Shown piece after piece: positions 1 through 19,700 of a DNA stretch of 64,000 bases. The notes below the pieces were generated by a model, which did not search any database, was not told the origin of the DNA, and was given only the letters and a program-made list of their open reading frames with translations. A program made the position numbers and the translations under genes. Source of the stretch: Ciona intestinalis (lineage: Eukaryota > Chordata > Ascidiacea > Phlebobranchia > Cionidae). Within the stretch, counting starts at the first letter, position 1, and each line of letters starts with the position of its first letter. Location: positions 2,954,499 through 3,018,498 of the forward strand of contig NC_020173.2 in NCBI RefSeq assembly GCF_000224145.3, in the 5' to 3' direction.

Positions 1-2132
1 TGTATATTTTTATATGGTTCTGAACAGCACTATCAAACCTTATAAAACTTTTTAAAAACCAGTGTTAATCTAAGGTCAAGTGTCATTACATAGTGTTTGA
101 TATTTATAAGTATACACTTTTGTCGTGTAATACGCCATGGCAGTTCAGAAATGCCGATGACGCTTTTAAATCTAGACATCATAATCTGAATATAGATTAC
201 ACGCGTCTTATGTAAATGCCATATTACTTAAATTTTTTATTTATTTCGGAAATTATAACTTTAGTGTAAATGAAAGCAATAGTCTTAAATTTACACATAT
301 AGTAGGATGCGGGAAGATGGGACACCTTTAGCACAGAATATCTAAATATCCTGATTGTGTTTTAAACAATCAACAATGGCCTATGGGAGTCGTGAAGATA
401 CGGTTTCATAATTCTTTGAATTTTCTTTGTTTACTAATAAATAGGACGAGAAAATAGAATGAAAAGGTGTCCCATCTTCCCCCACCCTACTATATTATAC
501 ATAGTATAAGCTGATATAAACCAATGCTCTCATTCTCACGATTTCTAATTAGGTACCTGCTGTACTCCCTCAGTCTGCAATAGGTTTACCTTCTGAACTA
601 ACTGAGTGGCTCATTGTTTCTATATAGTGTTGCTTCCCGAACACGTCATAGGCTACTGTATAGGGCTATGACACCAATATATACTTTTACGTGACGCTTT
701 CATCCGTTCATTGTTACATGCTTAATTGATTGCGCTGTAACGCTTCTATTCACGGCACAGCGTTGAACACCTTACACATGTACATATACTTCAATACAAA
801 CAAGAAACACACATGACAACCCATATGATATGATTTTCATTTAAAACGTTTCGGTTAAAAAATGTCAGAGGTTAAACAGTGCTATTCTAGTTGTATTAAA
901 ACTGACTAGAAAATCTGTGTTTTTATCCATCTTTAAACTGCTCTTGTTTTCCATAGTATGGCTGATTATAAGCCTTCTATTAGATTGCTGCGTATAGATC
1001 AGCCGCGTCACGCAAATGGCATACACAAAGCACGGCTCATATATAATACATATCCCTGTATACGATATGACATAGCACTATGTTGTCCCTGCTAAAGTGG
1101 CGCAACTCATATATGTGTCATCAATATGACAGATCCGGCCTACATAGGACTGAAACTCAATGTTTTTCCTTAAGTGTGTCAAAAAACAACAACATTAAAA
1201 TTAGGCCCTTTGCTGTTTACGGTTTCATATTATAGTCTTGTTTTGGTGGTCCGAAAATACAAACGCTGTATAAACAAATATATTCAATGATGTATATATG
1301 CAGGCCCGTTACTCAACGTTAATTTGGTTAAGATATTACACTCTTGTGCAATTTCCTTTGCATATAATGACTCCCGGTCAGTTGGCTACGCCAGAAAGTC
1401 CTATACCACGGATGGCTCAAGCTCAGTGGCGTGGGTGTTTCCGATAGAACGTCTGTGTGGTTTGCTTGTATAGTACCAAATAAGATATGTTCCTTTTACT
1501 TTTTAACAAAACTACACAGAACTCATGCGTTTTTACCACATACGAGGTTATGCACGGCAGAATATTTCATATACGGACTCTGATTTATAGCAATATTTTA
1601 TCTACAGCATTTACAAGTATCATCTATACGTAAACGGACATTATTACAAATATCTTAAACGTCAACAAAACTTTGTTGATATTCTTTATAAAACTCTGTC
1701 CATTGTGGGTTTTGGGGCCCATTTGCCCCGTTTACTATGGCAACTTGGTATACAAATTACATAGATAAAAAGTCACGTGAGATCTGCATCGTGTTGCAAA
1801 ATTGTTTTTGTGCATGTTTTTCAGAATTTTTGTTTTTGGAAAAGGCTAAAATGCTTATATGGGAAATTGAACGATTGTTTTACTTCTCATTGTTAAAATA
1901 CTTAACTACTAACTGTTAAAATTCTTAACTACTATTATTTTTAAATCTATGTAGTATGTAGCCACCGTATAAATAGACCCATGTAAAAATCAAAGGGCGT
2001 AATAGGTATATCGTAGTCACTATTACCTTATGCGTTTTATCACTCCTACACTAAATGTATCTTTTCAATGGTCACAAAAGTGTCATGCTCATATATCGTT
2101 AAAAACCCTCAAATTTAATCAACAGCGTTAAT
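1..2132. other. Upstream spacer of METAP2
   Basis: No convincing coding region is seen here; the short open frames have no recognisable domain or splice context. The stretch is AT-rich and holds one MITE copy (298-494). The last bases before the METAP2 start contain a short AG acceptor-like site (CAACAG, 2120-2125). This could serve as a leader trans-splice site, as many Ciona genes use one, but the sequence alone does not prove it. Confidence 0.6.
298..494. mobile_element. MITE copy A (197-bp inverted-repeat family)
   Basis: Both ends are inverted repeats: TATAGTAGGATG at the left and its complement CACCCTACTATA at the right, followed inward by GAAGATGGGACACC and GGTGTCCCATCTTC. The interior is shared with the copies near 28564 and 35917. 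It is non-coding, so a non-autonomous DNA element. Flanking duplications cannot be separated from the TATA-rich ends. Confidence 0.8.
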
Positions 2133-8868
<6,736 letters not shown>

Positions 8869-9513
8869 AGGAATGGCTTGTTTTGAGGTTGTAGCATGGG
8901 TTTGAGACTCCAAATCATCAGTGTATAAACCACCGTTTAATTTGTAATGTACGCTAAGTTGCAGTGTAGGCTGGGACTTTTATTTTTTATTGACAACCTG
9001 CTTTAAAGTTTCAATTGCGACAACTGAAAATAAAATGTTGATTTGGGTATGCGTGTTTATTGGATTACACAACATGCAATGATAGTTCAACGATATCTGG
9101 TTCACAGCAATAAAAATGTCAAGAAATATGAGAAAAACCCTAAGCTCCTCTGTATAAAGTTAGTTATGGATGTGTTTTGAACAAATATTAAAGTATGTGT
9201 GAGCACATCTATGCTGAATATACCTTTTCTTGTACGGCTTCAGTTTTTCATCTGTACGACTTACCCTAAATTTGTACATTCAAAATAAAAGAATGTATTA
9301 TCTGCATGTACCTGTATCGTCGTCTTTTGTTATATGAATTACTTATTAAAAGTAATCTTTAATTTTGGTACCTTTAAAATTAATGACGTAACAATTTTCG
9401 GAAACACTGATTATAGTTTTTGACAGAATTCACTCAAATTAATTTGTTGTTTTTTCTTATGTGTAATTTCTGGTTTGGTCTGCGTGCTTAGAAACGTAAT
9501 CATTATAAATATC
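8869..9513. other. METAP2 3' UTR and spacer to the sorting nexin
   Basis: Holds the METAP2 3' UTR with AATAAA at 9029-9034, plus later A-rich copies. The sequence before the sorting nexin start is pyrimidine-rich and ends in TGCTTAG (9485-9491), a possible trans-splice acceptor. No further gene is seen. Confidence 0.5.
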
Positions 9514-12500
9514 ATGAGTTCTGAAAAAGAAGAAGTCGTTGAAAATACGAATTTGTTGGATTCGGATCCACTTACTCAAGTTGACGACGAAAAATCAGAT
9601 TTGTTTGACGATGACGAGGTAACGACATTGATTAAACCACCGTAAACGTTATCTGCAAATCGCTTACCCAATATAACTTCCTGACTAACAACCCCGATCC
9701 ATCAACCTCTAACACTTCCCACCAACCTAATCCGTAACCTGTAGTGTGTCGTGGTGGCACAGTTGGTTGTGTCGTGGTGGCACAGTTTGTTCCTTCCTGC
9801 CTCTGCAAAAAAAAAAGACAATTAAAGACCAGTTTGCAAAACATATCACTTCCTGACAAGACTCGTGCAAGATAATTATTTTTCACGTATGGGTGTGCTA
9901 TCATTAAAATCCGCGTGCAGAGCACAAACATTTCCAAGTCACATTGGGAAACATTTAATACAAATTTGGTTAGTAAACTTGTTTTGGTGGTAGTAAAGAA
10001 TCTCCCCCTCCCCCACCTTATTTGCTAACCACTAACCCCTAGGTTAGGGGGTTAGGTGTTGATAGTTAGGGGTTAGTGATTATAGGGGTTTGTAGTTAGT
10101 TGTTATAGGGGTTAGTGGTTAGGGGTTAGTGGTTAGCAAATAAGGTGGGGGGAAAGATTCTTCACTAGCACCTTGTTTTTTTAATAAGCATGAGTGTTTT
10201 TACAAGTTATGACATGTATAACCTGATTTTTTAAACAAAATCACCCGCCATGCTCATCTGCGCCCACCATACCACCGCTAAATCATTTATAATTAATTGT
10301 TTTGTCCAATACCAGGGACTTGTTAAATCAACAACCACAGAAGAAGCAACGGATCCAGGTTCGATGACAAATGAACTTGATTCAAGAGATCTTTTCATTA
10401 CTGTCTCTAATCCAGAGAAACACATAACAACCATGGAAACCTATATTACTTATAAGATAACTACAAAGGTAGGACATTTTTGCACTGTTTTTATTTAAAA
10501 AAAAGGGGGGTTGTTTAGGGTATATATCTTGTGTAAATTGGTGTTATTCAATAGTGGGTATGAGGTACATAAATACAACATGTGTGCATAGTGTATAAGA
10601 AGACACCCTTGTTACACATTGACAGTGAGCATGAGGTGTATGAATACACCATTGTGTTCGGTGTTGTCATTCTCTTATTCAAATGGAATTAATATTATTG
10701 AATTGGTTGGACTTGATTTTGTCTATTATGTTTTCGCAGCAGCAGATCCTTAAATGTTGTCATTGTTGTGTAACTCATACTTTGTCTCTACAGACCACCA
10801 GAAGTATATTTGACAACAGTGAATATTCAGTTCAGAGACGATATCAAGATTTTGTTTGGCTTCGTAATAAATTAGAAGAAAAGCACGAAACCCATCTTAT
10901 TCCAGTGAGTTTGATCGTATAATGAAGTTTGTGTTAAAATGACAGTGGGTTGTCATTACTTTTCAATAGCTGCCTGAAATAACACCTTACTAATGTGTTG
11001 TTGTTATAAAATGTTATTATACAGTACATTTTAAGCTATCTAATCATACATACATGAAGCCATACCTTAAACTATACCATGCAGTTAACTTATAATACAA
11101 AGGTCGTAATCATATATGAACTGTTGTGTTGCAGCCAAAATATATATCTAAAGCAACCATTTTATAAAAATTAAAATCCTAAAAGCAGTTAGGTTTAAAG
11201 TTTATTTTACGACTTGTGACCTGCGTATTGATAAAGTAAACCAAGGTTTCCATACACTAATACACTATGGCCAGTTGGCTACTGAACAAATATTGTATAT
11301 CCCAAAGTTTTTAAGTTAATTTCTCGTTTCCTATATGTTTAAACCTAAAGACAATTTATCCAATTCTTAAATAAATCCACAGCCTCTGCCATCTAAGTTT
11401 ATAATGAAGGGAATGTTAGATCGTTTCAACCGTCAATTCACTCAAACTCGATGCAGGGCACTTCATAATTTCCTCGACCGAATATCCCGACATTCCGTCA
11501 TTTCATTCGATGAAAATCTTCAAGTCTTCTTAACAGCTAAGGCATATGTAATATAGTCACTGTTTTGCTTTGAAAATGAATTATTTATCATTTTCTACGC
11601 TGTTTATATTAAGCATGACATTTTACTTTACCTTGCTACGCGACCACAGTGGTTATCTTATTCACTAATTCAAATGATTTTTTTATTTTATGAATAGTTT
11701 TTGTTGAAAAAAAATTGTTTAAAGGTTTCAAATAAATTTTTTTTGTAACATATTTTATGATGTAGCAGTAATAGAATAATTGGAGCAGTCTTAGAAGCTG
11801 AAGTTTGTGCCACTCCACTGCAATGCCATTCTACTTTTCTACATAGTTTAACCATTTTTGGGGGGTTTTGGGGTAATTAGCCAAACCTGGCCTTAAATTC
11901 CAGGTCCGACAATGACCTCACTCGCATAGAATTTACTTTCTTGTGCATTTGTGCAAAGTAAAAATATGGTTTTTGTAATCGAATTTTTTAAACTTTCGAG
12001 TTTTGATATTGTTACTGACCAAATAATCTTCCAGGAATTTACTGCGTTCCGGAAACAAAGTGAAAGTTTCATGTCTCGTGTCGGGGGGTCGGTGAAATCT
12101 ATTTCAACCGCTGCTGTGAGACTAAAAGATAGAGATCCTGAATTCGACGAGGTTCTCAACCAAGTTACACAGTTTGGGGAGAAGATTGGAGTTTTGGAAC
12201 GAGTTGCTGAGAGGCTGCATGCGGAGAAAAAAGGTAAGGGTAGGGTGAGATTGGGGTTTATAGTAGAGGGGGAGGGGGGGGGGGAACAATTAACTATATA
12301 ATATATATGACTAATTTTTTTTTCCTGAAAAATAATATGGTGTGTGACGGTGTGAGTTCTGTTGGGGTAAAGGGGCATGTAATGACAAACAATGTGTTTG
12401 GTTAAGCATCGTTTTCCTGAGAAAAAATAGTAGGAAACTGTAGTTTATGTCGGGCATAACATATCTCCAAAACTGTTGCTTGGTGCTTTGTCTAAAAAGT

Positions 12501-15065
12501 TTAAAAAACTTTTTTGCGAAATCATCACTACTTAATAGTTAAATTATTCGAAACCAGTATTATAGGCCAAAGTTGCCCATTACTCTGTCTCTACCCATTA
12601 TCAAACCTTGTTAAACATATAAAAAAAAATTCAACCTTTACTCAAACATCATTCCTATTTTAGAATTTGTTGCCGAATTGAAAGAATTTTCGCCGACGTT
12701 TTCAATGTGGTCTGCTTCTGAGGATGATGTCATAGCACCCATTATGACATCAACAAGCAGTGCTGTGGAAGCTTGTGCTGAAGCTGCTGAGGCTAATTTA
12801 AAGATTCATGAGTTTGAATACATGCCTCCCTTGAGGGTGAGTGTGTGTTTTTATCAGTGAATGTCACATGGCCAAAAAATAAGTCATTATAACATGGGTG
12901 TTCATCCACCTCGTGCCGGCTTACAAGTTACCATGTATGTTACTTTGTGTNNNNNNNNNNNNNNNNNNNNNNNNNNNNNNNNNNNNNNNNNNNNNNNNNN
13001 GTCGGTGAGGTGGTTGCATGTATCTCTTGTACAGTTTTAATATGTGTTATGATGTCATAAACATTTATTATTATTACGTTTAGTTCAAAACAACGTAAAC
13101 GTGGCGATACATTAGTTTCACTAGGCACTGGAGGCACTGGAGGCACTGGAGGCACTGGTGTACTGCGGTATTTAAAGGGGTCCTTCATCCACCTCGTGCC
13201 AGCTCTATGATAATTTGGAGAACCCGTTAATGACCACTGGGTTGGAGCAATTGCCATTTTTCCAATAAAATTGTTTTAATTTTTTTTCCAATGAATTAAT
13301 TAAATGTGTGGTGGAAAGGGTTAGATGCGCTCTCAGCAGTATAAACTAATTTATTTTTAAAATTAACCACTTGGTGTACGCACAGATTATTAAATAGAAA
13401 AGTAGTGGTATATTTTGTTAGAACTGTTAGAATGCAATAAAAACTATTGGCTGTACATAATGTACTAGCTTCAAAACCTGTGTTGTTTATTTTAAACAGG
13501 AGTATGTGTTATACTGCGACGTGGTGAAGCAAGTTTTAAGAAGACGAGATAATTTTCAACTACAGCACGATAAAGTAGTGGCTGAACTACAAAGAAAACA
13601 AGATGAAAAAGAAAATGTAAGTTTTTTGGATGATGACTGATAAATTCTGCAAATCTGACCCTGATCTGATGTTTATATAGTTGAACGATTCTTGTATAGT
13701 AAAAAAAAAGACAGTAATATTTTTGGATATATAGTAATTATGAGGTTGATGGCAGCCTGGGTGTTGGGTGATGGGCCTACTGTTACCGACTGAACTTGTT
13801 GCCGCTTAAATTTTGTTTTTTCTTTTTTATTCACCTGGCTCAAATTCAGTCGATAAAGTTTGGGTGACTTCTGTAATAAGTAATACACAGAAATTTTAAT
13901 CGGCCAACTAAAAAATCAAGGTGACCCATAATCCCAACCGATTTATCTAATGTAGAATACCACCACTGGTGTGCCTTGCTTAGAATGAATCCCCCACGAG
14001 AATTACTTTTTAAAATAAAAGCACAAATACTAGTTTATAATCACAAAGTTAATGGATTTGGAAATCTAGTTTTTTTCTTTGAAATATTGACCGTTTCAGT
14101 TTATGTCAATTGTAGTTTAGTATAAAGAAACTGCATGTCCATGCATTAACACCACTTAATGTAAATGGCTTGTGATTTGTGAAAATGTTTGTAATATGTC
14201 GAAAAGTTTTTTTTAATAATATTTTACTTGTTAGCTTCCAAAATCTGACCAATCATATTCTGTCGGGGCATTGATGGGAAAATCAGCCAATGAGGTGAAA
14301 GATCAAAAAGAATTAAAACTCGAACAACAAATTGAGGAGGTGGGTGTGGGGGTTATATCAGGTGTATAACAGGGGTGTTATTGGTGCCAAACCTAGGGTT
14401 GCAGGGTATGCAGGCCCACCCTGGAATTTCCTATACTGTATTAATGAGTAAAAATTACTCCAATGGGGTATATTTGTTTCATATACATGTGCATCTAGAT
14501 TGTCATGCCTCCCCTGCTTTTAAAAAAGTTTATGTGTAGCATGTAGGGTATGTGGCCGTTAGCATATGAAGAGAAATTTTATAAATGTAGGGGGATTCGT
14601 AGTAAGACACACAATTCTGTGAAACAAATTGGAGCATTTTGAATGTAATTGTTTAATTGTATTTTGGTTTTTGTAGATATCGAAAAGAAGAGATGATTTA
14701 AACGACAAACTCGAATGTGCGAATGCAAATTTAAGATCAGACGTAGATCGTTGGAAAGTTGATAAACTGCATGACATGGCACAAATATTTGATGACTTGG
14801 CAGATTCACAAATCCAATTTCATCAGCAGGTTTGAAATTTGCTATTTTTTTTAATTTTTTTTTTATATTCGTTATATTATTTCATTATTTATTTATTCTA
14901 TTTTGTCCATGTTTCGTCTAAGTTTTGTGCTATAACGCTTACCTTTAAAAAATTAAAAAATTATTTCAATAATGTCACAAATCCCTTCTCCAGTGTCTAT
15001 CTGCATGGGAACACATTCTACCTGCCATGCAAGAAAAAGATCAATCTACAGATTATGAGACTTAA
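9514..15065 (+). CDS. SNX7/30: Sorting nexin of the SNX7/SNX30 type (PX-BAR)
   Basis: Endosomal phosphoinositide-binding protein that shapes and sorts membrane tubules, normally pairing with SNX4. Ten exons: 9514-9618, 10316-10468, 10794-10904, 11383-11547, 12035-12233, 12664-12836, 13500-13616, 14235-14339, 14677-14829, 14994-15065. All are GT-AG and in phase, 450 aa (human SNX7 451). Residues 36-141 form a PX domain: [10 protein letters not shown], the PI3P-binding RRYQDF (101-106), and [11 protein letters not shown]. The remainder is an alpha-helical BAR domain with HEYVLY-type and [10 protein letters not shown] segments and a final CLSAWEHIL helix like the mammalian proteins. The acidic first exon ([21 protein letters not shown]) is typical of the N-terminal tail. 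Which of the two vertebrate paralogues it matches better cannot be decided; a tunicate would be expected to have one ancestral copy. Confidence 0.93.
9986..10172. mobile_element. Fold-back element with GGGTTAG-rich centre
   Basis: The outer ~55 bases of each side are inverted repeats (left GGTGGTAGTAAAGAATC, right GATTCTTCACTAGCACC), running inward through GCTAACCACTAACCCCT and its complement. The centre is a run of imperfect GGGGTTAG-like units. The direct repeat TTGTTTT flanks it at 9979-9985 and 10173-10179. This is a short non-coding inverted-repeat element inside sorting nexin intron 1. Confidence 0.75.
10590..10675. repeat. Single copy of the 68-bp minisatellite unit
   Basis: Contains the unit GAGCATGAGGTGTATGAATACACC and the partner segment with GTATAAGAAGACACCC seen as arrays at 19025-19350 and 61910-62120. 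Here it occurs about once. Confidence 0.6.
12890..13256. repeat. SINE-like repeat interrupted by an assembly gap
   Basis: The left flank (ATCCACCTCGTGCCGGCTTACAAGTTACCATG) and the right flank (CATCCACCTCGTGCCAGC) are both parts of the SINE-like family at 19798 and 30479. Between them lie 50 Ns (12951-13000) and a 9-bp tandem repeat, AGGCACTGG in four copies (about 13122-13158). Repetition probably caused the gap. It lies in intron 6 of the sorting nexin and does not touch an exon. Confidence 0.55.
12951..13000. other. Assembly gap (50 Ns)
   Basis: A run of exactly 50 unknown bases, likely a fixed-size placeholder, so the true length of this intron is unknown. Confidence 0.95.
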
Positions 15066-16795
15066 CTTCAAGTAGCAAATAGTTTTCATATATTAAGTGA
15101 TCTGTTCCATTGATGTTAGCTAGTATATTCTATATTGCTCAATTTTCTAAATAGATTTGATTGAAAAGTTTCATAAAGATTTTTAGGTATAAAAAAGATT
15201 TGATAATTGGTGTCAATTTTTCAATGCTAAATTATCTTTCTAATGTAGTAACCAGTGGTTCTCAACCTAATTGCATCATTAACCTCTTAAACAGAATTGT
15301 ATAAATTCTTGTGACTTGTCTTACAATTTAATTGAAGTGACTCAATTTACTTGTCCAAGTTTTATTGTGTGTTTACTGAAGTTAGGTGTAGTTTCAAAAA
15401 TCCGGTCGCAAAAGTTTTTCTGTTACTTTGTGTTTAGCGTTTGGGTTATTTTTTGGGTGAGATTGTACAGCGAGGCACTAATTACACTAGCCTAATATTT
15501 GGGTCACTGCAAAAGGTTGAGAAGCACTGGTTTCAAATTTGGAGTATTAAATAAATGTCTTCACCAAACTATATAGTACTGTGGAGTAAGATGGGATATC
15601 ATAAGCATCTAAATCCCATACTGTTGAATCGTGTTTTAAACAATTACCAACACTATATTAGGGGCACGAGGGTAGAGGTATTAAAATCTGTAAATATTTT
15701 TTTGTTTAATACTAAGTCGGACAAGAAAAGTAAATAAAAATGTTCCATCTTACTCTACTCTACTTTATTATTCTCTTCCGTTGTTGTATTTTTGCTTCTT
15801 ATTTTACAAGTGAACTGCTCCATTAATTGTACAACTTTCAAATTTTGAACCACAAATAATGAATATATGTAATTGATCAAACAAATTAAATTTCCTTCAT
15901 CTATTATTAAAGTGTTCGAATTTTAAATTTTGATTTTTCATGTTCTGTAAATTGTTTCAATTTCGTTCAAAATCGATGCACATTGTTGTAATATCTCACG
16001 TGCAATACATAAAACTGTATGAACTTTTTTTGTTTTGTTTAAAAAACCTTGGTGGTTGCAGTTGTTCCAGAAGGGCATATTTTCTTGGCTATGTCTAAAA
16101 CATGGGCAAATTTTATTTTTGTTTTCTATGACTTGTCCCTGTTTCAACGTTCTCACCACGTGAAAAAAAATGTTGGAAAAAAAACAACCTAAACAACAAA
16201 CTGCCCTAACCTAAACAACAAACTGCCCTAGAACATAAATGAGACATGGAAAAGTCATGGCGAAATAAATTTATTCATTTTTGCAATTCAGCCAAGATGT
16301 ACAAACATGTTACAACACAGTGCTAATAGCGTGCAGTTATCAAAAACAATTCAAATCACTATAAACAGCTCAAAAATGTTTAAATAGTACATACACATAA
16401 CTTCATTAATTACAAGACTGAATTTTGTGATTTAAGAGAACTTAAACACATAAATATAATTATACATATATAACTTTAATTATACATATATAACTTTAAT
16501 ACAAACAGCATAAATTGTCTAAACATTTAAATTAGCAGCACATCTAAAAAAATGTGTAAAAGATTTAACAGATCAATAGGGTTGTGAACTTGGCGTTTAA
16601 GAATTTTGATTTAATTTGAGGAATGTAATTTTCACAGTTGCTTGGTTTATAAGTGGAGTATAAAATAGAAGCTGCAACTCAGTGGTCATTATATCCCTTC
16701 AGACAGCGCCGTCATAAGGATTTGCGATTCATGATACGTTACGTCTTGAAGACACGGCAGAAAAGCAAGCCTAGCTTCTACTACAATAGCTTAAA
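15066..16795. other. Convergent 3' spacer between SNX7/30 and ASAH2
   Basis: Holds the 3' UTRs of two converging genes and one MITE copy (15571-15773). A minus-strand poly(A) signal for ASAH2 (TTTATT on plus) is at 16270-16275. There are two short duplications: a 24-bp unit around 16186-16230 and a 20-bp unit (TATACATATATAACTTTAAT) at about 16460-16500. No coding region is supported. Confidence 0.5.
15571..15773. mobile_element. MITE copy, diverged
   Basis: Ends read TATAGTACTGTGGAGTAAGATGGGA and TCCATCTTACTCTACTCTACTTTA, a diverged version of the 197-bp family termini. The middle keeps the family order (GTGTTTTAAACAATTACCAAC near 15630). Divergence suggests an older copy. Confidence 0.6.
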
Positions 16796-19700
16796 TTATG
16801 GCAGTGGTTGTACATTAAAAACTTTAGAATGGCCAGTATATGGATAAATCTTGTGGTTCAGCGCCCACTTGTAATGCCCATAATGATGAACTCTGTATTT
16901 TCCAGGTGGTGTGTTAAGTGAAATGTCCCATTTGATGGTAGCTTCACTTATTCCACGAATGTTTCCCATAAATGAAGACCTCTCCCATATGAATCTTTAG
17001 ATTGGAATATAAATGAAATTTAACTATGAGCACAAACTGAATGCCTAGAAATATTCTTTAATGAAACCCTAAACCATTTCCCCCCCAACATTTGTATTGT
17101 GTAAATAAATTAATCAATGTAATTTATTTATAATTTTAGGAGGGGCGGCGACAGGGTTCCCAATATCTCAAACTCTGTAAGTGATTATTTTCAGAGGATA
17201 ATTTTTGTCATGTATAGCTGATAATTTAGACAACCCATATGATATCATTATTTTTTGACAACCTTTAAACATGTATTTTACGTATTGCCTATGCGACGGC
17301 ACCTTTAAAAAAATTTAATTTATTTTAACTTTAGGTTTTTTACCTGGTATCCCACGCTCCGTCATTTAAAACAACTTTCCATGTTTGATTGACAAGTCTT
17401 TGAACTTCAAGGAAAGTCATATTGAACTAAAAAAAAGTATTTGATTAACTGTATACACATTTCTCATTTAAATAATTACTTTTTGACAAGTGTGAGGTGT
17501 AACTTAGTGAAGTGAACCAATTATTATTTTATAAAATTAAATAAATGTAACTTACTGTTGGGCTGTTTCTTGGATTGCCAGAGTAAAACTGAACAGATAC
17601 AGTATCCCCTGTAAATAGAATATAATTCTTGGTTAAATAAAATTTATTAAATTTAAAAGGCCAGGGTAATTAAACAGAACATTTCATTGCCGCGTGTGAA
17701 CAAATAAGTTATATTTTTCAAGTATTTTTCAATATCTTGTGCGTACACCTACACAGTGTAATGACAACATCAGGGTTTATGTATGAGGGAGTTGGAGGAT
17801 TTGTAAAGTCTAAAAAATCCTCTATGTAAATACATTTATGGGCTGTTTCACAATTTCATTTTAATATTAGCCATTTTTAAACTTCATATAGGTCATTTTT
17901 GAACATCTCAGTCATTTACGAGTTTCGATTTAATATGACCAATTTTGGAATTTCATTTTTCAAAGTCTCAAAAAATCCCCTATGTAAAGAAATTTATGGG
18001 CTATTTCACAATTTCATTTTTATATTACCGATTTCCAAACTTTATATAGACCATTTTTAAACATCTCATTCATTTACAAGTTTCGATTTAATATGACCAA
18101 TTTTCGAATTTCATTTTTCATAAAATCAATTTTTGGAATTCATTTGAACCATTTACCTGATAATAGGTATCGTTTGCATCTACAATGGTGTCTCCCATTG
18201 AATATCCAAATGGAGTTGTATCCATTATCACAGGCAATACAAATGATTTCAACTTGTCTATTATATCATGAGCTTCACCACCTGGCCCTAATGGTGCGTC
18301 CTGTAAAAATTAAATATTAAATAAAAATAAATTTATTTGTCATTGGTAGAAGCCAGTATATGGGGTTCAGTGGGCATGAGGTGTATAAAATTTGTAACCC
18401 CTTTGTAAATTAAAATGGTATATTATATTGAGTTTTCCATCATCCAATGACAAATTACAGGCATTACATTCAAATACGATTTTATTTTAAGTAGAATGCC
18501 TGGTGCAGACTTACCTTTATCATATGCTGTGAAAGTCTCTTATATTGTTGAATATAAGCTTCTAATGTATGAGGGCCATATATGGTGGAAGCACCTTCAT
18601 ATCTCTGTACCTGTAAGTGTACAATCAGTTGTTGAAATAGTTTTACTTTTGATTTTATGCCAATGAAAGTAACAATAATATGGAAAGTTAAACCGTAAAG
18701 CATATCACAAGAACAGAACAATGAAATGAAATGAATACACCTCAAAAACATTTTTTTTAATAGTTGCGGTATAAAAATAAATAAAATAATTTTTTATCCA
18801 AATCAAGCATTTGTTTTATATGTTAACTTTTGCTAACTAAATCTATGGGTTAGGTTTTTAACTGTTAAACTTTATAACATAAACCACTTACATGATACTC
18901 CTCATATGTAGCAATGTAATCCGAATATGTGTTCGATAAACCGGCAATAACACTTTCAAATTTAACATTTGGTTCGGCTTCAGTGAAAACCTGAAACATA
19001 ATGAGTGTGGTGTCAGGCAAAAGGACAAACGTGAGTATTCATACACCTCATGCTTACTGTTGGCTTATAACATGGGTGTCTTCTTATACATCAGACACCT
19101 GGTGTATTCATACACCTCATGCTTATTGTCAAGTTATAACATGGTTGTCTTCTTATACACCAGACACATGGAGTATTTTTACACCTTATGCTGACTGTCA
19201 AATTATAGCATGGGTGTCTTCTTATACATCAGACATACATGGTGTATTCATACACCTCATGCTCACTGTCAAGTTATAGCATGTGTGTCTTCTTATACAC
19301 CAGGCATACATGGTGTATTTATACACCTCATGTTCAGTGTCAAGTCACACAGACAGTCACCTCTTGAACAGCTTGCGACAATCTCCTCCCAGACATTGTT
19401 GTGAACTCTCCTGGAACAGCGGAAATCAAAAACTGACCAATCCTAAACAATTGCGTGTCGACTACATCTGGTTGCCATGGATACGGATATTGCATCTGGT
19501 ATGATAATTGTACAAGTTATTTAACAATACTTATTGTTGAATAAATAATTGACTTTATTTTGTCGCTTGGGTCACAGTAATGAAGTCAAGTAGTAGACAA
19601 CTTCGAAATAGAGGAGAAGACTTCTGTTTCATACACCTTGTTTCCGCTTTTTAGAAGTTACAACATATTTAATTTTATGTTGTGGAAAATTAATTAAAAC

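Noticed and set aside
10021-10140. Internal telomere remnant
   Set aside because: The GGGTTAG-like units are bounded by inverted arms and a target duplication, so they belong to a small mobile element rather than a chromosome-end fusion.
14839-15075. Separate 78-aa hydrophobic protein
   Set aside because: It is intron sequence reading into the last exon of SNX7/30 in another frame.
15555-15737. Short plus-strand protein
   Set aside because: Lies inside a diverged MITE copy.
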